Source: Bradyrhizobium erythrophlei | Lineage (GTDB): Bacteria > Pseudomonadota > Alphaproteobacteria > Rhizobiales > Xanthobacteraceae | Length of the DNA: 64,000 nucleotides | NCBI RefSeq assembly: GCF_900129505.1 | Contig: NZ_LT670818.1 | Location: 3,567,001-3,631,000 of the forward strand | Direction: 5' to 3' | Shown: positions 1 through 8,634 of the stretch, in pieces | Numbering within the stretch: position 1 is the first letter of the stretch | Layout: each line of letters starts with the position of its first letter | Notes under the pieces: model-generated | Database searches by the model: none | The model's input: the letters and a program-made list of their open reading frames with translations, nothing else | Told to the model about the DNA's origin: nothing | Program-made: the position numbers and the translations under genes

Positions 1-1
1 G

Positions 2-649
2 GTCCGCGGCGAAGACGGCCTTTGCATGGCCTGCGTCCGCGGCGAAGCCGGTGAAGCCGTCGGCCGCATCGGCGTGGCCGACGAGGGCGGTGGCCGCTTC
101 GAGGGTTATACCGATGCCGAGGAGACCGAGAAGAAAGTGCTGCGCGATGTTTTCGCGAAAGGCGATGCCTGGTTTCGCACCGGCGACCTGATGAAGCTCG
201 ACGCCGCCGGCTTCTTCCACTTTGTCGACCGGGTCGGCGACACCTTCCGCTGGAAAGGCGAGAATGTCGCGACGTCGGAAGTGAACGCGGCGGTTACGGA
301 CAGCCCGGGCGTCGTCGATGCCGCCACCTATGGCGTCGCTGTCCCCGGCGCCGACGGCCGCGCCGGAATGGCCGCGATCGTGGTCGATGAGGGTTTTGAT
401 CTTGCGCAACTCGCAGATCATCTGTCGCGCCGGCTGCCGGTCTATGCCCACCCGGTCGTTATTCGACTTTGCGCTGCACTCGACACCACCGAAACCTTCA
501 AGCAGAAGAAGCAGCAGCTGGCCCGCGAGGGATTCGATCCGCGGCTGGTGACGGATCCGCTGTTCTTCCGGGACCCGGCGTCGGGCGCCTATCGCGAACT
601 CGCCGCCGCGAACTATGCGCGCATTCTGGATGGTTCGATCCGACTGTAG
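2..649 (+). CDS. Long-chain acyl-CoA synthetase (FATP/FadD-like), C-terminal part
   Basis: The reading frame is open from base 2, so the gene starts outside the window and only about the last 215 residues are present. It would activate a fatty acid to its CoA thioester using ATP. Visible ANL-superfamily landmarks are WFRTGDLMKLD (hinge aspartate region) and RVGDTFRWKGENVATSEV, the variant linker seen in fatty-acid-transport-protein type very-long-chain synthetases, followed by the C-terminal subdomain with TFKQKKQQLAREGFDP. The stop is at 647-649, and 215 bp separate it from the ACP gene on the same strand. The substrate cannot be told from this fragment. Its place before an ACP/ligase/reductase set suggests a shared lipid or acyl-modification role, which is inference. 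Confidence 0.85.
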   Translation, partial: VRGEDGLCMACVRGEAGEAVGRIGVADEGGGRFEGYTDAEETEKKVLRDVFAKGDAWFRTGDLMKLDAAGFFHFVDRVGDTFRWKGENVATSEVNAAVTDSPGVVDAATYGVAVPGADGRAGMAAIVVDEGFDLAQLADHLSRRLPVYAHPVVIRLCAALDTTETFKQKKQQLAREGFDPRLVTDPLFFRDPASGAYRELAAANYARILDGSIRL

Positions 650-864
650 TCGCTGCCGGCTCTATGCATGTCGGTGACGAGCGTCGGGCCCGCGGTCGCG
701 CGCCAACGATCTCGCCGGATTCGGTTCCATGTTCCGGCGAAATCGAAGCATTTTGTCAACCATCGCATTTACCAATGAACGCGAAAGATCGGCGCATGAC
801 CGGTTTGCTTCACGTTTTCGCACTATCATGACCGCTTCCAATCGATCGGAAGGCGAAAGAGACC

Positions 865-1110
865 ATGTCGGTAAGGTTAAGGATTATCTCAGCGATGCAG
901 CAGATCGCCACGGAACAGCAGGTGACCTTGCCGCCGCTTACCGACGAACTGTCGCTGCACGAAACCGGTTTCGATTCGCTCGGCTTTGCGATCCTGGTTG
1001 CGCGGCTCGAGGATGACCTCGGCATCGATCCGTTCACGATATCGGAGGACGTTGCGTTTCCGCTCACGGTAGGTGATTTCGTCAGGGCCTACGAAAATGT
1101 CCCCGCGTGA
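865..1110 (+). CDS. Acyl carrier protein
   Basis: An 81-residue protein with the phosphopantetheine attachment motif ETGFDSLGFAIL (Ser38) and an acidic helix after it (ARLEDDLGIDPF), the standard four-helix ACP layout. After phosphopantetheinylation it would carry an acyl or aryl group as a thioester. The stop overlaps the next gene, an AMP-dependent ligase, by 14 bp, so the ligase is a good candidate to load this carrier. It is not the housekeeping AcpP: the sequence around the serine (FDSLGFAIL) differs from the usual DSLD, and there is no fabF or fabD neighbour. The natural cargo is unknown. Confidence 0.85.
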   Translation: MSVRLRIISAMQQIATEQQVTLPPLTDELSLHETGFDSLGFAILVARLEDDLGIDPFTISEDVAFPLTVGDFVRAYENVPA

Positions 1111-2482
1111 AATCTTCACGCTCCGCGACTATCTCGGTCCGGAGCTGAAGGGCCGCACCATTTCGGATGGGCGGCGGGTCGTGTCACTGACGGACATCCT
1201 TGAACAGACTTGCCTGGTCGGCCGCTTTGGCGAGCTCTCCGGCCGCTCGGTGCTGCTCGCCGTTTCCGATCAGCTGATATCGGCGCTAGCGATGACGGAA
1301 CTCGACGGCGTGGCGCGGCGAATGCTGCTGTGTCCGCCGGATCTTAGGGCCGATCACGTTCAAACCCTGATCGACGAAGCCGAAATCGATGCCATCGTCA
1401 CCGACCAGCCATCACGCTGGGCGGATGTCGGCGTTTATCTGGTGATGGCGGCCCGTGCGCCCGAGCGCCGCGGCACCAAGGCAAAGACCGAGCGCGCGAC
1501 CGAATGGCTGATGCTGACGTCCGGCACTTCGGGCGTACCGAAGATCGTCGGCCATACGCTGGAGGCACTGACCGGCGCGATCGTCGCCGACGGTCCGGCC
1601 CGCGGCACCCCGCCGGTGTGGGCGACCTTCTACGACATCAGGCGCTATGGCGGCCTCCAGATTTTCCTGCGCGCCATCCTCAGCGGCGGCTCGATGGTGC
1701 TGACCGAGCCCGGCGAGGCGCTCGCCGATCACGTCGCCCGCCTCAATGCCATGGGCGTCACGCACATCTCCGGCACGCCGTCGCATTGGCGCAAGCTTCT
1801 GATGAGCGGCGCGGCTTCGGGCTTTTCTCCACGCTATGTCCGGCTGTCCGGTGAAATCGCCGACCAGGCGGTGCTCGATGGTCTGCGCAAGGCCTTTCCC
1901 GACGCCTCGATCGGGCACGCTTACGCTTCGACCGAGGCGGGCGTCGGCTTTGCCGTCAATGATGGCCTCGAGGGCTTTCCCGCCAGCATGATCGGGATCA
2001 ACCGCGATGGCGTCGAAATGAGGGTCGTGGACGGAGCGCTGCGGATCCGCTCGACGCGGACAGCGCATGCCTATGTCGGTCGCGACGCGGCAGCGCTCAC
2101 CGACGGCGACGGCTTCGTCGATACCGGCGACATGGTGGAACTGCGCGGCGACCGCTATCACTTCGCCGGAAGGCGTGGCGGCATCATCAATATCGGCGGC
2201 TTGAAGGTTCATCCCGAGGAGATCGAGGCCGTCATCAACCGCCATGATGAGGTGCGGATGTCGCGCGCCAGATCGCGCAAGAGCCCGATCACCGGTTCGA
2301 TCGTGGTCGTCGATGTCATCCTGGCCGATGGCTGCGACGCCAGCCGCGGCGACGAGATCCGGAAGAAGATTCTGGCGGACTGCCGGGCCCAGCTGCCGTC
2401 GCACAAGGTGCCCGCGATGATCAAATTCGTGGACGCCCTGGACATCACGGCGGCCGGAAAGCTGGCGCGAACCGATGCATAA
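1097..2482 (+). CDS. AMP-dependent acyl/aryl ligase (ANL superfamily)
   Basis: An adenylating enzyme of 461 residues. Motifs in order are LMLTSGTSGVPKIVGHT (phosphate loop), GHAYASTEAG (acyl-adenylate pocket), DGFVDTGDMVEL (ribose-binding Asp), RRGGIINIGGLKVHPEEIE (hinge) and DITAAGKLART, whose Lys is the usual catalytic lysine. The ATG at 1097 is preferred over an in-frame GTG at 1073; it overlaps the ACP stop. It is short for an acyl-CoA synthetase (about 460 versus 520-650), like stand-alone ligases that load carrier proteins. The reductase gene overlaps its 3' end by 8 bp, so the three genes should be translated together. Substrate unknown. Confidence 0.82.
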   Translation: MSPREIFTLRDYLGPELKGRTISDGRRVVSLTDILEQTCLVGRFGELSGRSVLLAVSDQLISALAMTELDGVARRMLLCPPDLRADHVQTLIDEAEIDAIVTDQPSRWADVGVYLVMAARAPERRGTKAKTERATEWLMLTSGTSGVPKIVGHTLEALTGAIVADGPARGTPPVWATFYDIRRYGGLQIFLRAILSGGSMVLTEPGEALADHVARLNAMGVTHISGTPSHWRKLLMSGAASGFSPRYVRLSGEIADQAVLDGLRKAFPDASIGHAYASTEAGVGFAVNDGLEGFPASMIGINRDGVEMRVVDGALRIRSTRTAHAYVGRDAAALTDGDGFVDTGDMVELRGDRYHFAGRRGGIINIGGLKVHPEEIEAVINRHDEVRMSRARSRKSPITGSIVVVDVILADGCDASRGDEIRKKILADCRAQLPSHKVPAMIKFVDALDITAAGKLARTDA

Positions 2483-3209
2483 TGTGGTGGTGACCGGCGG
2501 CAGCCGCGGCATTGGCCTTGCCATCGCGCGGCGGCTGGCTGCGGCCGGCTATAATGTGATCGCGGTGGCACGGCGCGAGAGCGAGGAGCTACGCGAAGTC
2601 AGCCACGGCGTGGTGCAGCAAGGCAGAGGCGGTCTTCATTTCAGGGCATTCGATCTCAGCGCGACCGACGCCATTCCGGTGTTCGTGAAGGGATTGCGCG
2701 ACGAATTCGGCGCGATCTACGGCCTCGTCAACAATGCCGGCATCGGCAGCGAGGGCCTGCTCGCCACCATGCACAACACTGATATCGAGGCGCTGGTGCG
2801 TCTCAACGTGCTCTCGCCGGTGATACTGACGAAATATGTCGTGCGCCACATGATGGCCGACGGCGCCGGCCGCATCATCAACATGTCCTCGATCATCGCC
2901 TCCACAGGCTATAACGGCCTGTCGGTCTATGGCGCCACCAAGGCCGCCGCGACCGGCTTCACCCGGTCCCTGGCGCGCGAAGTCGGCAAGCTCGGGATCA
3001 CCGTCAACGCGATCGCGCCCGGCTTCATCGATACCGAGCTGACGCAAACCCTCTCGGACGATCAGCGCAAGCGTATCGCCGGCCGCAGCGCCTTGCGCCG
3101 GCTGCCGGACACCGACGATGTCGCCCGTATGGTCGAATATCTCCTGGGCGATGGTGGCCGCAACATCACCGGCAGCGTGTTGACCATCGACGCCGGCAAC
3201 ACCGCCTGA
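2475..3209 (+). CDS. Short-chain dehydrogenase/reductase (FabG-like)
   Basis: A 244-residue classical SDR. The Rossmann motif TGGSRGIG lies near residue 7, followed by VNNAGIG, then the catalytic set: INMSSI (Ser), SVYGATKAA (Tyr and Lys). The C-terminal NITGSVLTIDAGNTA is typical of 3-oxoacyl-ACP reductases. It would reduce a keto group or oxidise an alcohol with NAD(P)H, plausibly on an ACP-bound intermediate made by the preceding genes. It begins 8 bp inside the ligase gene, which indicates translational coupling. The exact reaction is not determinable. Confidence 0.87.
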   Translation: MHNVVVTGGSRGIGLAIARRLAAAGYNVIAVARRESEELREVSHGVVQQGRGGLHFRAFDLSATDAIPVFVKGLRDEFGAIYGLVNNAGIGSEGLLATMHNTDIEALVRLNVLSPVILTKYVVRHMMADGAGRIINMSSIIASTGYNGLSVYGATKAAATGFTRSLAREVGKLGITVNAIAPGFIDTELTQTLSDDQRKRIAGRSALRRLPDTDDVARMVEYLLGDGGRNITGSVLTIDAGNTA

Positions 3210-3258
3210 ACTGCACTTCATTTCTGCTTGCACATCGCTGCAATACGGTCCCTCGCGC

Positions 3259-3272
3259 TTGATTTCAATCAA
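3259..3272. promoter_or_regulatory. FixK/FNR-type box
   Basis: The sequence TTGATTTCAATCAA is a perfect TTGAT-N4-ATCAA dyad, the consensus bound by FixK/FnrN regulators under low oxygen in rhizobia. Its centre lies about 68 bp before the ATG of the P-type ATPase relic. Heavy-metal ATPase genes are known FixK targets in rhizobia, so the box probably served the now-broken gene. Confidence 0.7.
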
Positions 3273-3332
3273 GTGCTACGGGTGTGTTTTCGGCAAGAAG
3301 TCGGGCAAGGTTTCATCGGCATGGAATGAGCA

Positions 3333-3656
3333 ATGGCATTTGAGCGCGTCCTGCGGTGGGCACTCGTCATCATCGCGGTTACCGGCCTGGCGGCCGGCAT
3401 CGCCGCTCGTGCCGCAACGATGCGCCGGCGCTGGCCAGCGCCGATGTTGGGATCGCGCTCGGTGCCCGCGGCGCCAGCATAACGATGAACGTCTCGACTC
3501 GCGGGAATGCCGCAATCGCCATGCGGTCGAGTCGATGGATCCGCGCAAACCGCCTGCCGTTCAAATGACGGTGGCCGCGATGAAGGCAGGGGCGACGCGC
3601 ATCGACTGCCACGGAGGCCTTCCTGCCGAGCCGGCGAACGAATCGGCAAAAAAGTA
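3333..3656 (+). pseudogene. Heavy-metal P-type ATPase, internally deleted relic
   Basis: An ATG at 3333 opens an N-terminal membrane-like stretch (MAFERVLRWALVIIAVTGL) that runs about 27 residues. Near 3412-3416 the sequence jumps to another frame reading NDAPALASADVGIALGARG, the hinge motif (GDGVNDAPALA..DVGIAMG) found near the C-terminus of CadA/ZntA-like P1B ATPases. Between them the whole phosphorylation and nucleotide-binding core is missing. Downstream similarity fades through further frame changes. It is best read as a cation-pumping ATPase gene that suffered a large internal deletion and then decayed. The FixK-type box at 3259 fits such a gene. The motif match was made by eye. Confidence 0.6.
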
Positions 3657-3852
3657 GACTTTTCCGGAGGTTCCCGGCGGAGGATGGGGCGATCTTTCTC
3701 GCTCCGAAGCTCTAGTCGGAGCGTCGTTCGATCAACATCTGACATAGGTCAAGATTGACCTCTGCCCATTTAGTATCCATGCGGCGGGGTTGTGCTAACA
3801 AGACCGCCCCGGGGGGCAGTCGAAGCCTTTCAGCGCTGGTTAAAGTGATTTA

Positions 3853-4992
3853 ATGATCCTCTGGCCGATCCTTGCATTGATGACGCTTACGGCGATGGCC
3901 GCGGTCTGGTGGCCGCTCGCACGCCGTCAGAAGTCCGTCCGTTCGGGAAGCGACGTTGCTGTTTACCGCGACCAGCTCGACGAGATCGATCGCGACGAGA
4001 CTGCCGGCCTGGTTGGCGGCGCGGAGGCCGAAGCCGCGCGGGTCGAAGTATCGCGCCGCCTGATCGCCGCCGCGGAAGTTGCCAGGGCGGCAAACGCCGC
4101 CGCTGCGCCTGTTCCGGCCAGCCGCGCTCGCTGGGCAACGATCGCCGCCGCCGTCCTGCTGCTGCCGCTCGGCGCAGGCCTCATTTATCTTTCGCTGGGC
4201 TCGCCGAATCTGGTCCCGGTTTCCATGAATGCAGAAGCCTCCGGACAGCAGCTCCCAAAGGGGATCGAGCAGACCGTCGCCGACGTCGAGAAATATCTCG
4301 AGGCCAACCCGAAAAACGGTCGGGGCTGGGAGTTGCTGGCCCCGGTCTATCTTCGTCTCGGACGCTTCGATGACGCCGTCAAGGCGCGGCGCAACGCGCT
4401 GGAGATCTTCGGCCCGGATGCCGCGCGGCTCGGGGATCTCGGCGAAGCCATCATCATGGCCTCCAACGGCGCGGTCACCCCGGAGGCCAGGGGCCTGTTC
4501 GAGCGTGCCAACGCCGCCGATCCCGAAGATGTGATGGCGCAATATTATCTCGGGCTCAACGCCAAGCAGGAAGGCCGCCTCGACGAGGCGGCGAAGCGAT
4601 GGAACTCGCTGATCTCGAGCGCCCGTCAGGGCGCGGAGTGGTTGCCGATGGTCAAGGAGGCGCTGGCAGAGATCAGCGAGAAAGGCCCGCCGGGCGCGGT
4701 AAAGCTCGCGCCGGCGGGGCCGGACGCGAACCAGGTAGCCGCCGCCGCGCAGATGGCGCCGACCGAGCGCAACAACATGATAGAGGGTATGGTTGCGCGG
4801 CTTGCCCAGCGCATGGCCGAAAACGGCTCCGACGTCGATGGCTGGCTTCGCTTGATCAAGGCCTATTCGGTGCTGGGCGAGCGCGACAAGGCGCTGACCG
4901 CGGCCGCCAATGCCCGCACGGCGCTGGCCGCAAACAATGATAGTCTGCGCCGCATCGGCGAACTGACCAAAGAGCTCGGACTGGAAGGTTGA
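3853..4992 (+). CDS. cycH: Cytochrome c maturation protein CcmI/CycH
   Basis: A 379-residue protein. Residues 1-25 form a membrane segment, then comes the CcmI signature [11 protein letters not shown] and a second membrane segment (about 97-117, [19 protein letters not shown]). The periplasmic part has TPR-like repeats ([22 protein letters not shown] and similar) that hold apocytochrome c for haem attachment. It is the first gene of a cycH-J-K-L operon and its stop overlaps the start of ccmE. Loss of this operon in rhizobia abolishes c-type cytochromes, including those needed for microaerobic respiration. Confidence 0.93.
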   Translation: MILWPILALMTLTAMAAVWWPLARRQKSVRSGSDVAVYRDQLDEIDRDETAGLVGGAEAEAARVEVSRRLIAAAEVARAANAAAAPVPASRARWATIAAAVLLLPLGAGLIYLSLGSPNLVPVSMNAEASGQQLPKGIEQTVADVEKYLEANPKNGRGWELLAPVYLRLGRFDDAVKARRNALEIFGPDAARLGDLGEAIIMASNGAVTPEARGLFERANAADPEDVMAQYYLGLNAKQEGRLDEAAKRWNSLISSARQGAEWLPMVKEALAEISEKGPPGAVKLAPAGPDANQVAAAAQMAPTERNNMIEGMVARLAQRMAENGSDVDGWLRLIKAYSVLGERDKALTAAANARTALAANNDSLRRIGELTKELGLEG

Positions 4993-5453
4993 TGACACGG
5001 AAACAGCGGCGCCTGATTTTGATCGGCTCGAGCCTCGGCGTCCTCGCCATCGCGGTGGGACTGGTGCTGAGCTCGCTGCGCGACTCGATCGTGTTCTTCA
5101 ATTCTCCGACCGACATCGCCGACAACAAGGCCGCTCCGGGCAAGCGCATCCGCCTCGGCGGCATGGTGAAGATGGGCAGCCTCGAGCGCGGCGACAATCT
5201 GCAGATCCGCTTCGAGGTGACCGACGGCAACAGGGATATCCCGGTCAGCTACCGCGGCATCGTGCCGGACCTGTTCCGCGAAGGACAGGGCGTCGTCGCC
5301 GAGGGTCATGTCGAGCCGGGCGGCACCTTCACCGCCGATACGGTGCTCGCCAAGCACGACGAGAATTATATGCCGCGCGAAGTCGTCGATACCCTGAAAA
5401 AGCAGGGGCACTGGCAGGAGACCGCGGCGCCCGTCAAGCAGAGCGCGAGATGA
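4992..5453 (+). CDS. cycJ: Cytochrome c maturation haem chaperone CcmE/CycJ
   Basis: A 153-residue protein with one N-terminal anchor (about residues 9-28) and a periplasmic OB-fold. [10 protein letters not shown] holds the histidine (His122) that binds haem covalently in this family before transfer to CcmF. The ATG at 4992 overlaps the cycH stop by one base; an in-frame TTG three bases earlier is less likely. The gene is followed 16 bp later by ccmF. Length and motif are normal. Confidence 0.95.
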   Translation: MTRKQRRLILIGSSLGVLAIAVGLVLSSLRDSIVFFNSPTDIADNKAAPGKRIRLGGMVKMGSLERGDNLQIRFEVTDGNRDIPVSYRGIVPDLFREGQGVVAEGHVEPGGTFTADTVLAKHDENYMPREVVDTLKKQGHWQETAAPVKQSAR

Positions 5454-5469
5454 ACCGGGAGTCCTCGTC

Positions 5470-7452
5470 ATGATCGCTGAATTCGGTCACTACGCGCTGG
5501 TACTGGCGCTGGCGCTGGCGCTGATCCAGTCGTGGTCGCCGGTCGTCGGCGCCCGCAACGGCGACGTGGCGCTGATGAAGCTCGCCGACTCGACCGCGCT
5601 GGCGCAATTCGCCTTCGTGGCCATCGCCTTCGGCGCGCTCACTTACTGCTACGTGATCTCGGATTTTTCCGTCGCCAATGTGTTCGAGAATTCGCATTCG
5701 CAGATGCCGCTGATCTACAAGTTCACCAGCGTCTGGGGCAACCATGAAGGCTCGATGCTGCTGTGGGTGTTGATCCTGTCCCTGTTCGGCGCGCTGGTCG
5801 CGTGGTTCGGAACCAATTTGCCGTCCACGCTCAAGGCCAACGTGCTGGCGGTGCAGTCCTGGATTGCGTGCGCCTTCTATCTGTTCATCCTCTTCACCTC
5901 GAATCCGTTCCGGCGGCTGGCCGAGGTGCCGGTCGAGGGCCGCGATCTCAACCCGATCCTGCAGGATTTCGGTCTCGCGGTGCATCCGCCGATGCTCTAT
6001 CTCGGCTATGTCGGCTTCTCCATCGCCTTCTCCTTTGCGGTCGCGGCCCTGATTGAAGGCCGCATCGATGCAGCGTGGGCGCGCTGGGTGCGGCCGTGGA
6101 CGCTGCTCGCCTGGATGTGCCTGACGCTCGGCATCGCGATGGGCTCTTACTGGGCCTATTACGAACTCGGCTGGGGCGGCTGGTGGTTCTGGGACCCGGT
6201 GGAGAACGCGTCGCTGATGCCGTGGATCGCCGGCACCGCGCTGTTGCATTCGGCCGTGGTGATGGAAAAGCGAAATTCGCTCAAGGTGTGGACCATCCTG
6301 CTGGCGATCCTCACCTTCTCGCTGTCGCTGATCGGCACCTTCCTGGTGCGCTCGGGGGTGTTGACCTCGGTCCATACCTTCTCGAACGATCCGGCGCGCG
6401 GCCTTTTCATCCTGGTGATCCTGATGGTGTTCATCGGCGGCAGCCTCGCGCTGTTCGCCTGGCGCGCGCCGCTGCTCAAGCAGGGCGGCCTGTTCGCGCC
6501 GATCTCGCGCGAAAGCGCGCTGGTGTTCAATAACCTGTTTCTGGCGACCGCTTGCGCCACCGTGTTCGTCGGCACGCTCTACCCGCTGGTGCTCGAGGCG
6601 CTCACCGGGGACAAGATCTCGGTCGGCGCGCCGTTCTTCAACCTCACCTTCGGGCCGCTGTTCATCCCGCTCCTGATCGCGGTGCCGTTCGGGCCCTTGC
6701 TGGCATGGAAGCGCGGCGATCTCTATGGGGTCGCGCAGCGCCTGCTCGCGGCATGCGCGGTCGCGATGGTCGGGCTCGCCGCGACCTTCGCCGTCGCGGG
6801 CACCAAAGCCGTGCTGGCGCCGTTCGGTATTGGCCTTGCCTTGTTCGTGATGGCCGGCGCTCTGACGGACGTCGCGGAACGCGTCGATCTGCGCAGCCTG
6901 TCGATCGAAAAGATCGGACGGCGCGCGGCCGGTCTGCCGCGCTCGGCCTGGGGCACGGCGGTGGCGCATTTTGCACTCGGCGTCACGATGATCGGAATTG
7001 TCTGCGCAAGCACCTGGGGAAGCGAACGCATCATCGCGCTGAAACCGACGCAGAGCGTTTCCATCAGTGGTTACGATTTGACTTTCGACGGCATGGTCAG
7101 CCGCGACGGCTCGAATTACCGCGAGACCGCCGCGCACTTCACGGTGCGCAAGGCAGACAGTGTGATCGGAATCATGGAGCCGTCGAAGCGGGTGTTCCCG
7201 TCGCGCGATGGCATGTCGACCACCGAGGCCGCGCTGCTGACGCGCGGTGTCAGCCAGCTGTATCTCTCGCTCGGCGACAGCAATGCCGACGGCTCGATCG
7301 CGCTGCGCCTCTATCACAAGCCGTTTGTGCTGCTGATCTGGCTCGGGGCGCTGGTGATGGCCTTCGGCGGCGCGCTGTCATTGTCGGACCGCAGGTTGCG
7401 GATCGGCGCGCCGAAGCCGGCGGCGAAGATCGTGGCGCAGCCCGCGGAATGA
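5470..7452 (+). CDS. cycK: Cytochrome c-type haem lyase CcmF/CycK
   Basis: A 660-residue multi-membrane-spanning protein. The tryptophan-rich haem-handling WWD motif is clear (GWGGWWFWDPVENASLMPW). Paired conserved regions WGNHEGSMLLW and VHPPMLYLGYVGFSI are characteristic of CcmF. Acting with CcmH and CcmI, it receives haem from CcmE and ligates it to the CXXCH cysteines of apocytochromes at the periplasmic face. It is full length, in an operon with close spacing on both sides. Confidence 0.96.
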   Translation: MIAEFGHYALVLALALALIQSWSPVVGARNGDVALMKLADSTALAQFAFVAIAFGALTYCYVISDFSVANVFENSHSQMPLIYKFTSVWGNHEGSMLLWVLILSLFGALVAWFGTNLPSTLKANVLAVQSWIACAFYLFILFTSNPFRRLAEVPVEGRDLNPILQDFGLAVHPPMLYLGYVGFSIAFSFAVAALIEGRIDAAWARWVRPWTLLAWMCLTLGIAMGSYWAYYELGWGGWWFWDPVENASLMPWIAGTALLHSAVVMEKRNSLKVWTILLAILTFSLSLIGTFLVRSGVLTSVHTFSNDPARGLFILVILMVFIGGSLALFAWRAPLLKQGGLFAPISRESALVFNNLFLATACATVFVGTLYPLVLEALTGDKISVGAPFFNLTFGPLFIPLLIAVPFGPLLAWKRGDLYGVAQRLLAACAVAMVGLAATFAVAGTKAVLAPFGIGLALFVMAGALTDVAERVDLRSLSIEKIGRRAAGLPRSAWGTAVAHFALGVTMIGIVCASTWGSERIIALKPTQSVSISGYDLTFDGMVSRDGSNYRETAAHFTVRKADSVIGIMEPSKRVFPSRDGMSTTEAALLTRGVSQLYLSLGDSNADGSIALRLYHKPFVLLIWLGALVMAFGGALSLSDRRLRIGAPKPAAKIVAQPAE

Positions 7453-7527
7453 ATTTCTTCATCTCGCGGGGCGGTCGCGCCGCGGCCAGTTCGGACAGGA
7501 TCTTGGGCCCGGGTTAAAGGACGTCGA

Positions 7528-8010
7528 ATGGTCCGGAGCGTTCGGTTTCTTCTGGTGGCGCTGGCGCTGTTCAGTGCGCCGCCGCTCTATGCCGTCCAGG
7601 TGGACGAAATTCTCCCCGATGCGAAGCTCGAGGCGCGCGCCCGGGCGATCTCGCACGATCTGCGTTGCATGGTGTGCCAGAACCAGTCGATCGACGATTC
7701 CGAAGCGCCGCTGGCGCGCGATCTGCGTCTGCTGGTGCGCGAGCGCCTCAAGGCCGGCGACAGCGACACCCAGGTGGTCGACTACATGGTGGCGCGCTAT
7801 GGCGAGTTCGTGCTGCTGAGGCCCCGGATGAGCTGGCATACGGCGATCCTGTGGGCCGCGCCGCTCGCGATATTGATCATCGGCGTGTTTGCGATCGTCT
7901 TCTCGGTCCTGCGCCGGTCCGCGCGCCCGGGGCTTCCCGAGACTGAGGCGCTGACGGAAGGCGAGAAACTGAAGCTGAATGCCATCGCCTCGCAATTGGA
8001 CGGCGCCTAG
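7528..8010 (+). CDS. cycL: Cytochrome c maturation thioreductase CcmH/CycL
   Basis: A 160-residue protein with a signal/anchor at residues 1-22, the redox motif LRCMVCQNQ (Cys47 and Cys50) facing the periplasm, and a second membrane helix near residues 106-128. It reduces the apocytochrome cysteine pair before haem ligation. It is the last gene of the cycHJKL set and lies 75 bp after cycK. In related genomes the operon is often followed by a degP-like protease; here the sequence instead runs into a box and broken genes. Confidence 0.95.
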   Translation: MVRSVRFLLVALALFSAPPLYAVQVDEILPDAKLEARARAISHDLRCMVCQNQSIDDSEAPLARDLRLLVRERLKAGDSDTQVVDYMVARYGEFVLLRPRMSWHTAILWAAPLAILIIGVFAIVFSVLRRSARPGLPETEALTEGEKLKLNAIASQLDGA

Positions 8011-8025
8011 CCGGTCCTCAATTTC

Positions 8026-8039
8026 CTGATCTGGATCAA
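8026..8039. promoter_or_regulatory. FixK-like box (one mismatch) before hemA relic
   Basis: CTGATCTGGATCAA differs from TTGAT-N4-ATCAA at the first base only. It sits 16 bp after cycL and its centre is about 88 bp before the ATG of the hemA-like fragment, the same spacing as the 8807-8836 palindrome to the ATG at 8910. hemA is a known FixK/FNR target in related bacteria. Confidence 0.5.
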
Positions 8040-8120
8040 GGCCATGATTCCGGATGTCGGCTCTGATGCGTGAAATTGGCAGCGTGCAGTGTAAGGGGAC
8101 CCCGGGGGGAAGAGGGCCTC

Positions 8121-8201
8121 ATGGATTACAATGTGTTTTTCGATCGGGCTTTGGGCCAGCTTCATTCGATGATCAGCCGCATGATATTGGGGCTGGATTG
8201 A
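8121..8201 (+). pseudogene. hemA (5-aminolevulinate synthase) 5' remnant
   Basis: An ATG at 8121 opens a 26-codon frame starting MDYNVFFDRALGQLH. This resembles the conserved start of alphaproteobacterial 5-aminolevulinate synthase (MDYxxFFxxALxxLH, followed by RRYRVFADLER). The similarity stops near 8165, where the sequence becomes the antisense of the truncated Crp/Fnr gene, and a stop follows at 8199. A deletion or rearrangement appears to have fused the two genes. The identification rests on about 15 residues, so it is moderate. Confidence 0.5.
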
Positions 8202-8533
8202 AAGAACCTGGTGAGGTCGTCGCGCGAATACCGGCGCAGCGCCACTTCGCCGATGGCGTCGGCCGAAAAATTATAACGGTCGGCGAACGGCATGCCGAGG
8301 AAATCGCCCGGCAACGCAAACGCCAGGACCTGGCGGCGTCCTTCCGGCAGCAGCTTGTAGAGGCGTACCACGCCTTGCGAAAGTCCGAAGACGGTATCGG
8401 CGACTGCCCGCTCTGAAGATATCGTCTTTCCCGAACGAAAATAAACCTGCGTCGCCAGCCGCTGAAGTTCGCGGAGTTCGGGCAACTCGGCGGCTTTTCC
8501 GCAGAACAGAGAGGGGAAATGAGCACGAGGCAT
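8162..8533 (-). pseudogene. Crp/Fnr-family regulator truncated before its helix-turn-helix
   Basis: The leftward frame encodes a cyclic-nucleotide-binding-type sensor fold: ADTVFGLSQGVVRLYKLLP, EGRRQVLAFALPGDFLGMPF and YSRDDLTRFFQSSPNIMR. FixK/Fnr proteins continue for another 80-90 residues with a winged helix; here the frame ends after MRLIIE at the junction with the hemA fragment, so it cannot bind DNA as it stands. Starts at 8533 (MPRAHFPSLF) or 8587 are possible; the frame is open to 8683. Only one cysteine is visible near the N-terminus, so an oxygen-sensing cluster is doubtful. Confidence 0.75.
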
Positions 8534-8620
8534 TCGCCATCCCGTTATTGGTGTCCCGGACTGAGTTCTGGAGGAATCTGCCAGCATGGCATCATGTGCC
8601 CACCGCGGCCGCGAAGCGTC

Positions 8621-8634
8621 TTGACCCAAGTCAA
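8621..8634. promoter_or_regulatory. FNR-like dyad TTGAC-N4-GTCAA
   Basis: TTGACCCAAGTCAA is a perfect dyad with the spacing of FNR-family sites. It lies about 88-101 bp upstream of the 8533 start of the leftward truncated Crp/Fnr gene, where it could have mediated autoregulation. If translation starts at 8587, it would lie just before the start codon. Confidence 0.45.

Noticed and set aside
1073..1096. GTG start for the AMP-ligase inside the ACP gene
   Set aside because: It would add eight residues not typical of the family; the ATG at 1097 gives a normal overlap.
3746..3761. AGGTCAA-GA-TTGACCT dyad upstream of cycH as an FNR box
   Set aside because: Spacing and orientation of the half-sites do not fit TTGAT-N4-ATCAA; left as an unexplained dyad.
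5434..7317. 627-codon frame antisense to cycK, and similar long antisense frames at 11475-13400, 1412-2524 and 49206-51128
   Set aside because: Each lies opposite a gene with clear family motifs and shows no recognisable domain or start signals.
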